Source of the DNA: Neopestalotiopsis rosae
Taxonomy: Eukaryota; Ascomycota; Sordariomycetes; Amphisphaeriales; Sporocadaceae
DNA: 64,000 nucleotides
Assembly (NCBI GenBank): GCA_023078685.1
Contig: JALGAS010000001.1
Coordinates: 1,674,001 to 1,738,000 of the forward strand
Direction: 5' to 3'
Position 1 is the stretch's first letter. Every line of letters begins with the position of its first letter. Of this stretch, positions 54,218-64,000 are shown in pieces. Below the pieces are notes generated by a model that did no database searches, had not been told where the DNA came from, and worked only from the letters and a program-made list of their open reading frames with translations. The position numbers and the translations under genes were made by a program.

Positions 54218-55648
54218 GGAGCACTGGCGTAGAAAGTTTTGTTATAGGTTCCTTTTATTGGTGACCTGTCAGAAGCAGCACTGCTTCGGTACGCTCTGGA
54301 TCATTGGTATTTGTGTACGCACAGAAAGAATGCAAATTGCTGGTTTGTATATGTATTAGTACTCTATTGGATCGTAGGACTATTTATGGACTTCTCAGAA
54401 CATTCTGATATAGAAGTACTCAATTGTTCGACCAGGATGAATTTTGCATGCCGTGCATAATTATTTGAATCTGTCAGGGACAGTACAGTATTGCATGCAG
54501 TGTAATAGCTTTCAAGTACAGTGATGATCAATCCGTTTGTTTCTAGTGATATAAATACCCTTTAGAAATTGAATCTTTGCTTCCGTTCGATAACGAGAGT
54601 CGTCGTAGTACATGGCATAATTTCAGAAGGCGGTCTTATTGCCAAGTTCTAGTGTTATAAGAAGCAGAGATACACCGTATCTGTACAGCCGTACCTTCTC
54701 ATGCCTTATGCGCGTTCTGTACTCAGGTATACCGAGACCAGGTAGCATATAAGACACTGTTCAAGCGTCGAGTAGCTACGACCTACAAAAGTATGTACTG
54801 TACCAGACACAATGCAATATCTGTCAGAGGTTCCATTTTAAGCATTGTAAGATGAAAGCGGCATCCTGGAGATAATTGTGTAGGATGATGTTATTTCGTG
54901 TTCGCTCGAGCGGTTTCAGTACCTTGAATCGGGATCGGAGAGTGTTCACGAATATGAATTGGGCACGGAATAGTTTCTATGTGGCGCACATCACAGCGAT
55001 TGGCCCGACGTAGAACGGTGCTTCAGCATCGGCATATGGCTACAAGTTCCACTTCACAAAATTGCATCTCGGGTGCCATCATCAATCAGAACAGAGGCAC
55101 TGTTGGCTCCACCATCTCGATGCGAAAACCGGAACTATGATCCCACATATCTTCGACTTGTGGGAAGATGATCCACACTTTTGGCGGTATGTAGGTTCTA
55201 TAGCATGTAAAGTATGCACACAATTCATGTAACATATTCCCCTCCCTCCCCACTTGCTACTTAAAACGCCTTCGATCTCACAAGATCCATTATTGTACAC
55301 GGAGTTGTGCCTTCTCCTTCAACCGTTTCTCGTTCTATAATTCGAAATCGTAAAGCAGGGTCAAATGGATGAGTACAGGGGGGTTAGACTCTGACCAACC
55401 GCCCTTGTTCGTCCGAAATTGGATTTCCCCTGCGAAAACGGGAGAGTAACTACACCGGCATCGTTACAGTACCATGGTTTTGCTTGTAGAATCAGACTTA
55501 AGTTCCAAGAGGAGACAAATAGATCCGCTTCAAATGATATGTTTCCCACACGACAGCTCAAGCGCCCCCGAAATTTGAAATATTTATTAGCTGCACTCCT
55601 CCACATGTTGGAGAAAAAGATTACATGGAGATCAAAGCATCAGACAGC
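54218..55648. other. Gene-poor stretch
   Basis: About 1.4 kb, AT-rich, without recognised genes. Short ORFs only. Confidence 0.45.
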
Positions 55649-55924
55649 ATGGCTCCTACAAGGCCTAGTAACCATCGCCCAGCACTGGAACGTCTTTGTA
55701 TCCGGAATGCGAACCATAAAGTAAAGACTCACCCCCGTCTTACTGATAAGAAGAAGGAAGAGATCGAGCAGAGGATTCTAGGGTCAGACAAGGACAGACT
55801 GGCAGAGCTCATGGGAAGAATGGTGCTTGACAGCGGTTTAGGAGATGCTGCAGCAGAAACTGCAAGAACCGTGCGTATCAAGCCACAAAATCTTCTCATG
55901 TATTTTACAAATTCGCAGGCCTGA
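55649..55924 (+). CDS. Small charged hypothetical protein
   Basis: From ATG 55649 the ORF gives 91 residues. The middle is a charged helix (RLTDKKKEEIEQRILGSDKD, RLAELMGRMVLDSG). No domain, no signal peptide. The frame is open upstream to 55625. Real coding status is plausible but unproven. Confidence 0.4.
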   Translation: MAPTRPSNHRPALERLCIRNANHKVKTHPRLTDKKKEEIEQRILGSDKDRLAELMGRMVLDSGLGDAAAETARTVRIKPQNLLMYFTNSQA

Positions 55925-56557
55925 ATAATTTTTAAAAAAGAAACAAAAACAAGGCGATAAGACTATCACACGACAACTTGTCGACCAATCAACATTTAGC
56001 AACACTCGATCGATTAGTAGTTATTACATCTCGCTGGATCTTTCGACATATCACTAAAAACAAACCTTGTTTGTTACTGGGGAGATATATGCTGTGTCTT
56101 GTCGTTATAGATGAACACTGTTGAGCCATGACTGGTGACTGTTGAGCATCAGTGGGTCTACTTCCGCGAAAAAGACTAGGTTGAAATGCGAATGCTTAGA
56201 TCGGACTGTTAATTTTAAAAATATGCCACCCTTCTTATGCAATTACGACACGTCGGTGTACATGATCTTGTGCTCCGGATTAAACGATAAACCAGTCCTT
56301 CAATCTTATCATTGAATACGCCGTGTGCCTATGTTCATAGTCATTGCCTCATCAGAAGACATGTTTTTTCTAGAGCCGGACGCAGCCGGATGCAGTCGGA
56401 TTTTCGTTGTCGAGGTCAAGATCATACAACTTACTAGTGAATACACTTTCTGCAATCTTTCATCAGAGAAAGGTTCATGATGGAAGGTGGTATTTCTTGT
56501 TGCAAGTGCTGTACACCTATTGTTCCTCCATCTCTTATAGAATCCGACCCTATTTAA
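55925..56557. other. Intergenic
   Basis: AT-rich, nothing recognised. Confidence 0.4.
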
Positions 56558-57782
56558 TTACCTGGCGGGGCTTGACCTCACATCCGGCTCTCCAGGTTCA
56601 TAGATGTAGTCAGAGACAACGCAAACAATTGCCAAACGCACTAGACAGGCTAATTGACTAGTATCTCGCTTTCCTCGCACAAACGAATGCTGCATATTTT
56701 CAGATACTAAAAGTGACTCTGCGTTATAGGTGGGGAAACTCACGTCAGAGATATCTGTCAATGATTGAGCAACCTTGAGAGACTCACCAAATAGTGCAGA
56801 CTGCGACTGTTCCATAGAGCTTTTACGCAACGTATGGGGACTTTTGTGCAACAGTTGCGTCAGAATTGATGCAAGGGAATCTAACATGTCCCTGTCTCCT
56901 GAGGCTGGCCCCTTGTCGGTATAGGTCGAACTCACTGCAGATTTGTCAGCTTTGGTCCGTCTTGCAAATACAACACTTTCCGAGAAGCATCATTCGGAAG
57001 CTCCTTACTGATTTTAACCACCCCATCATGTGTCAAGAGGATCATCTGAGGAGTCAAGGCCGTCAGACGAAACCCACTCTTCTCCACGTAAGTTAGAGCG
57101 TCAAAGATCTGAGGAAGATTAGCTGAGACCTTTCCCAAGGTACTTCAAGACTGACCTGTCCCATAATACAACCTATGTCGTCATCAGAAGGATATGCGAG
57201 CGAGCGGATGAGCATGTCAAGACTGACCACCGCCTCCTCATAGACAACGACGCAAGCGTCGTCAGTCATGTAGCTCTCAATCGCTGTGACTATATTGCCG
57301 TGTCGCAATCGTCGACACCAGTGCATTATTTGCGTTGCGTCTCGGGCAGGATAATATCTCAGGTGGACACACGCCACAGGCTTAGCCTTTGTCGCCGCCA
57401 CTCGAACCGTACCGCCCAGATTGAGTAGTGTGGAAGAAAGGGAATAGTGGGCCGAGGGTGGGCCGGGATTCTCGACGAAAGCTAATGAGGAATTATGCAC
57501 CGGCCTTGTGATTCTGGAGCTCTGGACGGCGGATAGGTTCAGCCTATTCACAAGCCTCTTGGGTGCCCTTATCTCGGGGTTTGTATCGTCTGCAGAGCGT
57601 TTGCCATTTACGTTTCGGTTTGCCGCATGGCCAACCCGTGGTGCGAGATCAGGAGCTACTGATGCTGAGGCTGGAGATGCTTGACTGTCTTGTCCGCCAG
57701 CGCCTCGCAACAGCGGTTGACGTATCTCGAGCCGACCAATCTGTGTCACCCTTTTACCATTTTTGTAGTGTGGTATGTCCAT
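56558..57782 (-). CDS. Kinase-like (probable pseudokinase) protein, three exons
   Basis: Exons 57156-57782, 57009-57108 and 56558-56934 join in phase across 47- and 74-bp GT-AG introns (donors GTCAGT, GTAAGG), giving 367 residues. The N-terminal 110 residues are disordered and basic. A reduced kinase fold follows: RLRHGNIVTAIESYMTDDAC and VVVYEEAVVSLDMLI (N-lobe and hinge), IFDALTYVEKSGFRLTALTP then QMILLTHDGVVKI. The latter is the catalytic-loop position but lacks the HRD Asp and any DFG. The C-terminal part (LDSLASILTQLLHKSP and on) replaces the usual C-lobe, so catalysis is unlikely. Its last exon with the preceding intron is duplicated in inverted orientation at 60058-60490. Confidence 0.6.
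56569..57001. repeat. Inverted segmental duplication, copy 1 (partner 60058-60490)
   Basis: 433 bp covering intron 2 and most of the last exon of the kinase-like gene; the reverse complement matches 60058-60490 at about 95-96% by eye, without visible gaps. The intact gene context marks this as the source copy. Confidence 0.92.
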
Positions 57783-58317
57783 CTTCGTTACCACCGTGCA
57801 CTGATAAGTCTTGAGGCGGAGAGTTCAAGCCAATGATGGTAGTTTTGAATGATCCCTTCACGGTAGCTTTGTGTGATGGACTGTCAAGTTCATACAGTAA
57901 CTAGTCACTGCTTAAGTAGTCGGATGGACTGGAGATAATTGCTCCAACTAGGCGATCCAAAATGGTTTTGGTTCACACAATCGGCTTCTCGGCCGTTCCA
58001 GAAGTGTTTATTAGAGTCAAATATGGAGATTATTTGCACCAGGTGAATGACATCGCTGTTTTGCGCAATTTGTTACAGTACTGTGAATATGCACTATGCA
58101 TATAGACGCCAAAATGATCTCGTGACAGACACTTTCGTGCAACATCAGAAGATAGAAAAATCTATATTTGGCTGTGATACAAGATGAAAAGTTCATTATC
58201 GCCATTCTGTTCAAAATCCGATCAAAGGTATGCGCCCATGGTTCGTTTGTAGCACTCCAGCTCGTCAATATTCTTTCATCCTCGTTACCGAGAGAAACAA
58301 TCTTCACAAAACCAAGA

Positions 58318-59159
58318 ATGGCATTGAGGCGGAAGCCAGACTTTTACAATCACTCGGATCTTATCCCTATCCATGTCTACCCTCCCGTTACAATCAATGG
58401 TTCCGCCGAGACAGACTACTGCTGCCTGCGCTCAACCTCAGGAGCATGGATCGGCAGATCTTTTCGAGACCGCAGTCGGATCGTCAAAGTGGAAGACGCA
58501 CCTCGAATGACGATCAGTGATTTTGGGAGCTTCGTCGACATCCATCACATCAATGTAGCACGCTTCTTCGGGCTGTACTACAACCAAAAATCGACCGACA
58601 TTGTGTTCGAGTACGCCGACATGGATCTCCCTGCTGTCCTGCCTCTCGCCTCTGAGGCGGAAGTAGCAAGCATGATAGCTCAGGTCTGCTTTGTCTTGCA
58701 TGCCATGCATCGTACACACGGACTATAATTGACAGAAGAACCTCGCTAGGTACTGTGCGCGATCAACCACCTCCTGTCTCTACCGACAGATCTTCGAATT
58801 CTGAGTATTCGTCTTTCCATGTTCGGCCTAGTCAAGCTAAGTATGCATCCCAAGTGCCTCAGCCGGAACTCTTCACTTTTCGTTATAGAAATTGGGAGAT
58901 AGATGTTCGCGTTCACTAAGACAGGTCAGCTCTCGACTTTCGACACCGACCGACAACAGACATTATCCGCAGGAAAGAGATGTATCGGTCTATGGTATCT
59001 TATGTGGAGCAGCTGATGAAAATTTCATGTCCTCATATGTACACCTGGACTTTCGATGGCGCAGACTTTCTGGATATCCTTTACAGTGGCGATTTGCCCC
59101 CTCTCAGTGTACGTCTGCTCGTTGAGGTCCCAAACTCAAACCGGCCTGACTCTGAATAG
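58318..59159 (+). pseudogene. Second kinase-like gene, interrupted
   Basis: From ATG 58318 the frame encodes SRIVKVEDAPRMTISDFGSF and VDIHHINVARFFGLYYNQKS, then TDIVFEYADMDLPAVLP and SMIAQVCFVLHAMHRTHGL. This is the order of a kinase N-lobe, hinge and helix E. It then hits TAA directly where the HRD loop should begin. Coding-like text resumes in other frames (LGDRCSRSLRQ near 58892; then ALDFRHRPTTDIIRRKEMYR and TFDGADFLDILYSGDLPP) up to a stop at 59157-59159. These look like the activation segment and C-lobe. Introns may explain part, but at least one frame change has no good splice solution. It is head-to-head with the gene at 56558-57782 and probably a paralogue. Confidence 0.5.
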
Positions 59160-59452
59160 CACCCATTTCTACGCAAAGCACGAGGTCCAGCCGGTCTGCG
59201 AGGCCCCGCACAGCTGGCTATGCGCGCTTTGCTGGCAGAGACGTCTTCTGACTAGGATTAAGAATAGGAGTGTCCGTATCCTTTCGCAGAAACAATTTAA
59301 TAAAACGCTTCTTGCTTTTGAAATGGAAAAGTAATTCAAAAATATTGATCTCATGGTTTATACAACCTGCTCGAGTCCCGAGATCTAGTACCCTTCAATC
59401 TAGTAGACATGACTTGATCCAATCTATAGTTTATTTTTTTTTCTTCCCCAAA

Positions 59453-59812
59453 GAGCTTTCTATCCAGTTTGCTTAGCTGCCCGATCCATCGTAAAGTATT
59501 CTTACGATTCGCGCTGAGGCCTCATCTGCCCTTAATGATATTTCATGGCACGCTGAGCTTGTTTCAAGGGACTCTTGAGACGGACAAACTCAGATATCTA
59601 TCTATTTCCGACCTGCTGCACGAAGACAAGATGTGCAATACCCGACATCATCTGCTCCTCAATTGGCAGCCAATAGTAAGTTTCTTCCGTGATCACGTTC
59701 ATAGTCTCTTGCTCGATGATACCAACGACGCCTCCTAGATCTCTGGGTCGGGACCTCAATGGTGACTGCTGCGGTGGGTGAACTGGGTTGATTCAAGCAG
59801 TGGTATTGTGGT
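59453..59812. repeat. Segmental duplication, copy 2 of the RING-gene 3' end
   Basis: Collinear with 13275-13618. On the minus strand it still reads PQYHCLNQPSSPTAAVT and SRRRRWYHRA like the RING protein tail, but the RING domain itself is missing. Confidence 0.85.
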
Positions 59813-59902
59813 ATTCGACTACTTATTCGGGTGTGTGGAAAGATTCGCGCCACTGGTCGCGGCGAAATGAATACAAGCAGTGTACTGGCTATGTGTGGCT
59901 GA

Positions 59903-60097
59903 TTAGCTTTGTGGTATTCGCAAAGCGTCGATGAAAAGTTGGGGAGAATGTAGGATACCGTTGCCTTTACCTCCTGGTACACGGAAAACAACCCCCACTC
60001 CTTTTGACGCCATTAGCAGTAGGTTAGCTGTTTCCTCGTGTATAAGCGGATCACCTAACTTCCAAATGATGCTTCTCGGAAAGTGTTGCATTTGCAA
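59903..60097 (-). pseudogene. Orphan coding fragment in duplication mosaic
   Basis: The minus frame reads KLGDPLIHEETANLLLMASK then GVGVVFRVPGGKGNGILHSP, a smooth coding-like text of about 50 residues between two duplicated segments. No source gene in the window; family not recognised. Confidence 0.35.
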
Positions 60098-60490
60098 GAC
60101 GGACCAAAGCTAACAGATTTGCAATGAGTTCGACCTATACCGACAACGGCCCAGCCTCAGGAGACAGGGATGTTTTAGATTCCCTTGCATCAATTCTGAC
60201 GCAACTGTTGCACAAAAGTCCCCATGCGTTGCGTAAAAGATCAATGGAACAGTCGCAGTCTGCACTATTTGGTGAGTCTCTCAAGGTTGCTCAATCATTG
60301 ACAGATATCTCTGACGTGAGTTTCCCCACCTATAACGCAGAGTCACTTTTAGTATCTAAAAATATGCAGCATTCGTTTGTGCGAGGAAAGCGAGATACTA
60401 GTCAATTAGCCTGTCTAGTGCGTTTGGTAATGGTCTGCGTTGTCTCTGACTACATCTATGAACCTGGAGAGCAGGATGTGAGGTCAAGCC
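60058..60490. repeat. Inverted segmental duplication, copy 2 (kinase-like gene 3' end)
   Basis: Plus-strand copy of 56569-57001. The splice acceptor CTGCAG of the source has become TTGCAA. The ORF at 60124-60519 reproduces the source C-terminus (ILTQLLHKSPHALRKRSMEQ) with a new tail, but nothing encodes the kinase-like part, so it is a gene-end fragment. Confidence 0.92.
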
Positions 60491-60559
60491 ATTGGCCACG
60501 GCGAACTTCACGTTCATAGTGAAAGGCGTCATATTATTCTCCGATGAGCCATTGTCAAG

Positions 60560-61678
60560 GCGGTAGCTTTAGGCCGCACTTGCTTTTTCGGTGTGGCTGC
60601 TGGTTGGTCGAGGTGTGCTTTGTTGTAAGCTCCTGGTGGCCTCACCCGATGCTTCCATCTCCTTGGCCTCTCTCGGCTTCGCATCCTTCTTGTCCATATC
60701 TTTCGGACGTAATGGCCTAGGGTCGTGTTGTCAGAGATGCGTCTGGCACTGCAACTCGTTTGCCAGTTGACTTTTTGCCAAGCCGCGGGCTATCATCTCC
60801 GTGCTCCGGTCCCTCAGCTATCGGCGAAATGCACCGTTGTGGCCCTAATTTTTTCGTGCTTGGGGAGGAAGGTTCGTCACGAGAGCCTGCTTCTGAACCC
60901 GTTGCGGAGGACTGCGAGCTCTGTCGCCGTGGCATAGCGGGACGTCGTTTGTTCGAAAACGCCATGCGCTTTTGCCTTAAGATACCGCCAATCCGCTTCC
61001 TGGGCTTTCCCTTTGCTGCCACAGAGGTTGCAGGTCTGGCTTCGGAGGACCCATTTGCCGTGCCGCTTGTTGAAGGATCAACCTCGGTGTCTTCGTCTTC
61101 ATCTTCCATATCTGAACCAGCGGGCAATACGAACCGAGCCGTGGGCCGCGGACCCGATGATCAAGATTGGGTCTATCTTTGGTGTCTTTCTACTGGCTGC
61201 ACCTGGGCTGCCCTGCGCCTTGTCCTTTTCGTTGCCGGACTGAGCCTGCTTCAAAATTGCCTATTATCGATAGTCAGAAAATCCTACAGTTGCTCCAGTA
61301 GTTGAGCATACCGAAATCGAAGGTCCTTCATATTGGTTCGGGGGCCCTCTCAGCGGCACAAACGTAGACCCATCGGATATTTGCTCAAAGATCCTGGCGA
61401 GTGTCGGGCCTGAAAGCTGGCTCCTATCGCTACCCAAGACATGCCACCAGAAGTTCTCCAACCGATTAGCTTAAGCTTGCCAAAGGTTGTGGTATATACT
61501 GAGACTTGGTTAGTATGGTGCAGAGCCAGAGGGACCGGACGGCCGTCATAATACCATGCCAGTAATGCCATAATTTCTCACGTGGGATCACGGGATAGCT
61601 TGCAATCTCGTTGTAGATCCGAGGGTCGTTATATACGATGCCTATGGGCAAGAGCATCGCCATGGTGTGCGTGTTCAT
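60560..61678 (-). pseudogene. DUF1752 (AreA GATA-like region)-type fungal gene, with several frame breaks
   Basis: Read on the minus strand from ATG near 61678: NDPRIYNEIASYPVIPREKL, a frame shift near 61475, then RLENFWWHVLGSDRSQLSGP with LARIFEQISDGSTFVPLRGP. A good intron (GTATGC donor, ATAG acceptor) leads to AILKQAQSGNEKDKAQGSP, then a shift near 61160 to RFVLPAGSDMEDEDEDTE. A long basic tail stops at 60717, and coding-like text resumes in another frame (LRPKDMDKKDAKPREAKEME). The order matches a widespread fungal family carrying the DUF1752 region; naming is from memory and tentative. Three frame breaks without splice solutions indicate a pseudogene. Confidence 0.5.
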
Positions 61679-62980
61679 ATTGCTTTTGAAATGTAAACAG
61701 CTATGTGGCGGACTCCGGCCGGCAACGTCAAAACACAACTTTCGCCCATTCAATTCGACAATTCGTGGTTCTTTTGCAGACTGTCAAGGAGCCAGGTGTT
61801 CGTGACCACTGTCAACTGTAAACTGATGCTAGCGAATGTGAGAAGTCTACGCTTGCTGTGCAATATCGGACATGTGACCCCTCATTTCTTTTTCTCTCTT
61901 TTTTTTTTTTTTTTTTTTCAGTCCTTTGGAAGGCATATGTATGGAACTCAAGCCTCGAACTAGTACTTCAGCATAGATCTACGTGACATTCGGCGCTTGT
62001 AGTCCCGATTGTGGGGGCAGTGCGAAACCAGATGTCGCCGAATAGAAGTTTTGGGATCAAGAATAACAAGGAATGAGCTAATACGCTACTGTACGTATAA
62101 CCAACTTTTGACGTCGAATACTCGAGGCTATGCCGGATCAGGATGTCAGTCAGACTGACATCCGCGTTGGGCCAAAACAAGGGTCGCGTCGCTAGCCTTG
62201 GGCGGTAGAGTGTCGCATAGGTGACCACTTCTATACTAAGTAATTATATGATGCACCGCTGATCAGTAAGTGAATTTTGGCTGGTTCCTAAGTGGACAGC
62301 AGGGTGGAATCGTCGTCATCTGTTAACTCAACCCACTCCCCCCGCCCCTCCTTCAACAAGCATCACGAAGGTGAGCATTATAGTAGGGGTCAGTATTGTA
62401 GTAGGTAAGTATTGACGTGGGGAGGCTGGAGGTGCCCACTGAAAGTGGCTTATGGGCTTTAGCAGAATATAGCTTAGCGGTCCAGATGGAGACATGGACT
62501 TCAACAACAATCACTCGTTCAGTTTCAGTTAATACACCAGTCATACATTCTGCCATACAATTTGCGTACAAAACGTTATCTCCAGTTATTTTCGTTGATT
62601 TCGTCATCTCTACCTCTTGATCAAAACCGTACAGGGCACCAGCCTAAAGGCTGGTAATCCTAGGTGGGGTTGGTTTGGTTGGTTTTTGTTCCCAATCTCA
62701 GTATTGTCATAGGTAAACATTCGCGAAAGAGATTTCGTCGTTGACTTTGGTAATCGCGATACGTCGTGTTATTATAGTTAACTTAGCCTACTAAGTAACT
62801 TTAAAATACCAGATCTTTCGACCCTGGCTGGGAGATGCAGGGATGGTTTACTGTACACGTGCATAGTACTAGCGCACCGAATTTGGAGGCATCTGCCTCG
62901 CTCACTTGGCTCTAGCGTCACTCTTTGCTCTACCCCGCATCTTGCACACGACCATTAATGAAGAATAACAATGGTACCGA
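61679..62980. other. Gene-poor stretch
   Basis: No gene recognised. A poly-T tract of about 18 lies at 61901-61918 after a TTTTCTCTC run. The UCH promoter should lie at the right end. Confidence 0.45.
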
Positions 62981-63812
62981 ATGTTCTACTTCGAGGACCG
63001 AGACTACCGAGATCACCGGGACTACGACATGGTAAAGATGGACGAAGACAAGTACAAGAAACATTTCCTCGCTTTGGAATCAGAGCCAAGTTTGTTTACT
63101 CAGCTGGCACATAAGCTCGGTGCTCCTGCGAGCTTAGTCTTCCGAGAAATTTTGTCTTTGGACGAGCCAGAACTTCTTCCACGCGCTGCCTACGCTTTTG
63201 TCTTCGTCTTCCCTACTACCAAAGTCTACGAGGACCGTAGATCTGAGGAGGACGCAGCCTACAAATACAGTTCCGACAAGAACGATGATATTGTGTGGTT
63301 TCAACAGAAGATCAATAATGCATGTGGTCTCTACGGTGTCTTGCACTCTCTATGTAATGGACAGGCTCGACGTCTGCTTGGTCAGTCACATTCTCACAAT
63401 CGACAAACTATTTTTGTTTCTTCTGACTTAACTAAATGTACCAGAATCTGGATCTCTGCTCCAGCTTGTCCTGGAACACTGCCGGACACGCGAAGAACTT
63501 GCCGAAGCCATCGAGAACTCGGAGGATATTGAGTCAATCTACCACGATTTAGCTCTCCAGGGTAGCTCTAAAGTACCTGAAGACGCCGAGGCCGAGGTCG
63601 ACTTCCACTACACTTGCTTTGTAAGATCTTGCAAGAACGATCACGTCTACGAAATAGACGGAGATCGTAAAGGCCCAATCGACAGAGGTTCCATTGTAGA
63701 CTCGAAGGAGGATGTCTTGGATAGTGGAGTTTTGGCATTGATTCGAGAGCACATAAGCCAAGAGAACGACGGAATAGCATATAATTTGATGGCGCTTGTC
63801 GAGGAAAGTTGA
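62981..63812 (+). CDS. Ubiquitin carboxyl-terminal hydrolase, UCH family (peptidase C12)
   Basis: UCH enzymes release small adducts from the C-terminus of ubiquitin or Nedd8. Exons 62981-63380 and 63445-63812 join in phase 1 across a 64-bp intron with a CTTAACTAA branch site, giving 255 residues, a normal UCHL3/Yuh1 length with a short extension. An internal ATG at 63038 (MDEDKYKKHFLALESEPSLF) may be the true start. All catalytic residues are visible: Q109 and C115 in FQQKINNACGLYG, H188 in EVDFHYTCF and D205 in VYEIDGDRKGP. The frame is intact. The stop is followed one base later by the stop of a convergent partial gene. Confidence 0.93.
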
Positions 63813-63813
63813 A

Positions 63814-64000
63814 CTAAGATGTGTCGCTCATCAAAATAAAGTGAGATGAGCTTGAGCGGAGCTTACTCATCACAAGATTTTGGAGTAGTGAATCACCACC
63901 AGCTTCATTCACAAGATCGATGCTAGATTGACCCTCAACCGTGACCGCGCCCCAGTCCAATATTCCGCAATCGTGACGTTCAAGAACTCCCATGGCTCCA
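63814..64000 (-). CDS. Partial 3' end of a gene extending beyond the right edge
   Basis: The minus frame is open from the window edge to a TAG at 63814-63816: GVLERHDCGILDWGAVTVEG and SSIDLVNEAGGDSLLQNLV, then SHFILMSDTS. The first string is compatible with the end of an ankyrin-type repeat array, but too little is visible. A GTAAGC inside the frame could be a donor, so the stop may not be the true end. Confidence 0.35.
   Translation of the reverse strand, partial: GAMGVLERHDCGILDWGAVTVEGQSSIDLVNEAGGDSLLQNLVMSKLRSSSSHFILMSDTS

Overview
This window looks like nuclear DNA of a filamentous ascomycete (Pezizomycotina). The genes are split by short introns of about 46-90 bp with GT-AG ends and CTAAC-like branch sites. 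The protein families seen (GMC oxidoreductase, F-box/ankyrin, ZZ finger, C2H2 'FluG-type' fingers, a DUF1752-like gene, fungal MATE-like protein) are typical of that group. The mixture of intact genes, broken genes, segmental duplications, minisatellites and long gene-poor stretches suggests an accessory compartment (accessory chromosome, subtelomere or dynamic island) rather than a conserved core. That placement is inference. No rRNA, tRNA, CRISPR array, telomere repeat or intact transposase/reverse transcriptase was recognised.

Layout. 0-5 kb: the 3' part of an RNA-dependent RNA polymerase with an intact catalytic DYDGD motif, a ZZ-finger ORF whose tail runs into a duplicated 381-bp segment, then a DEDDy 3'-5' exonuclease. 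6-8 kb: decayed repeats, including a foldback element. 8-12 kb: a seven-exon secreted GMC oxidoreductase and a small unknown gene. 12.8-14 kb: a degenerate gene and a variant RING-finger gene. 14.7-16.5 kb: a dispersed CTTCTGTG repeat, an old 600-bp repeat and an 18-bp minisatellite. 16.8-18.1 kb: an F-box-like gene. 20-25 kb: a truncated MATE-like gene, then an intact CDC25-type phosphatase and an intact G1-type cyclin, neighbours on the same strand.

26-35 kb: a broken small gene, two convergent unknown genes, a 16-bp minisatellite and a four-exon unknown gene that carries the source copy of the 381-bp segment. 36-43 kb: fragments of a C2H2 and a P-loop-type gene, a 741-residue FHA-like plus pseudokinase protein, an unknown basic-tailed protein, another copy of the dispersed repeat and a TPR pseudogene. 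44-48 kb: a single-pass membrane protein, a chromodomain protein, a MADS-like protein and an unknown gene. 48.9-54.2 kb: a Ser/Thr-rich surface protein split by a homopolymer frameshift, a basic unknown protein and an F-box/ankyrin gene. 55.6-61.7 kb: two kinase-like genes (one broken), a mosaic of duplicated gene ends and a DUF1752-like pseudogene. 63 kb: an intact ubiquitin C-terminal hydrolase meeting a partial gene at the right edge.

Taken together the better-preserved genes lean towards regulation: RNA silencing (RdRP, exonuclease), cell cycle (CDC25, cyclin), chromatin and transcription (chromodomain, MADS-like), ubiquitin (RING, F-box, UCH) and phospho-signalling (FHA-pseudokinase, kinase-like). 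No single operon-like system is provable. The CDC25-cyclin pair and the regulator-rich gene content are the observations I would follow first. Exon boundaries below were chosen by eye from splice motifs and frame continuity, so they are predictions.
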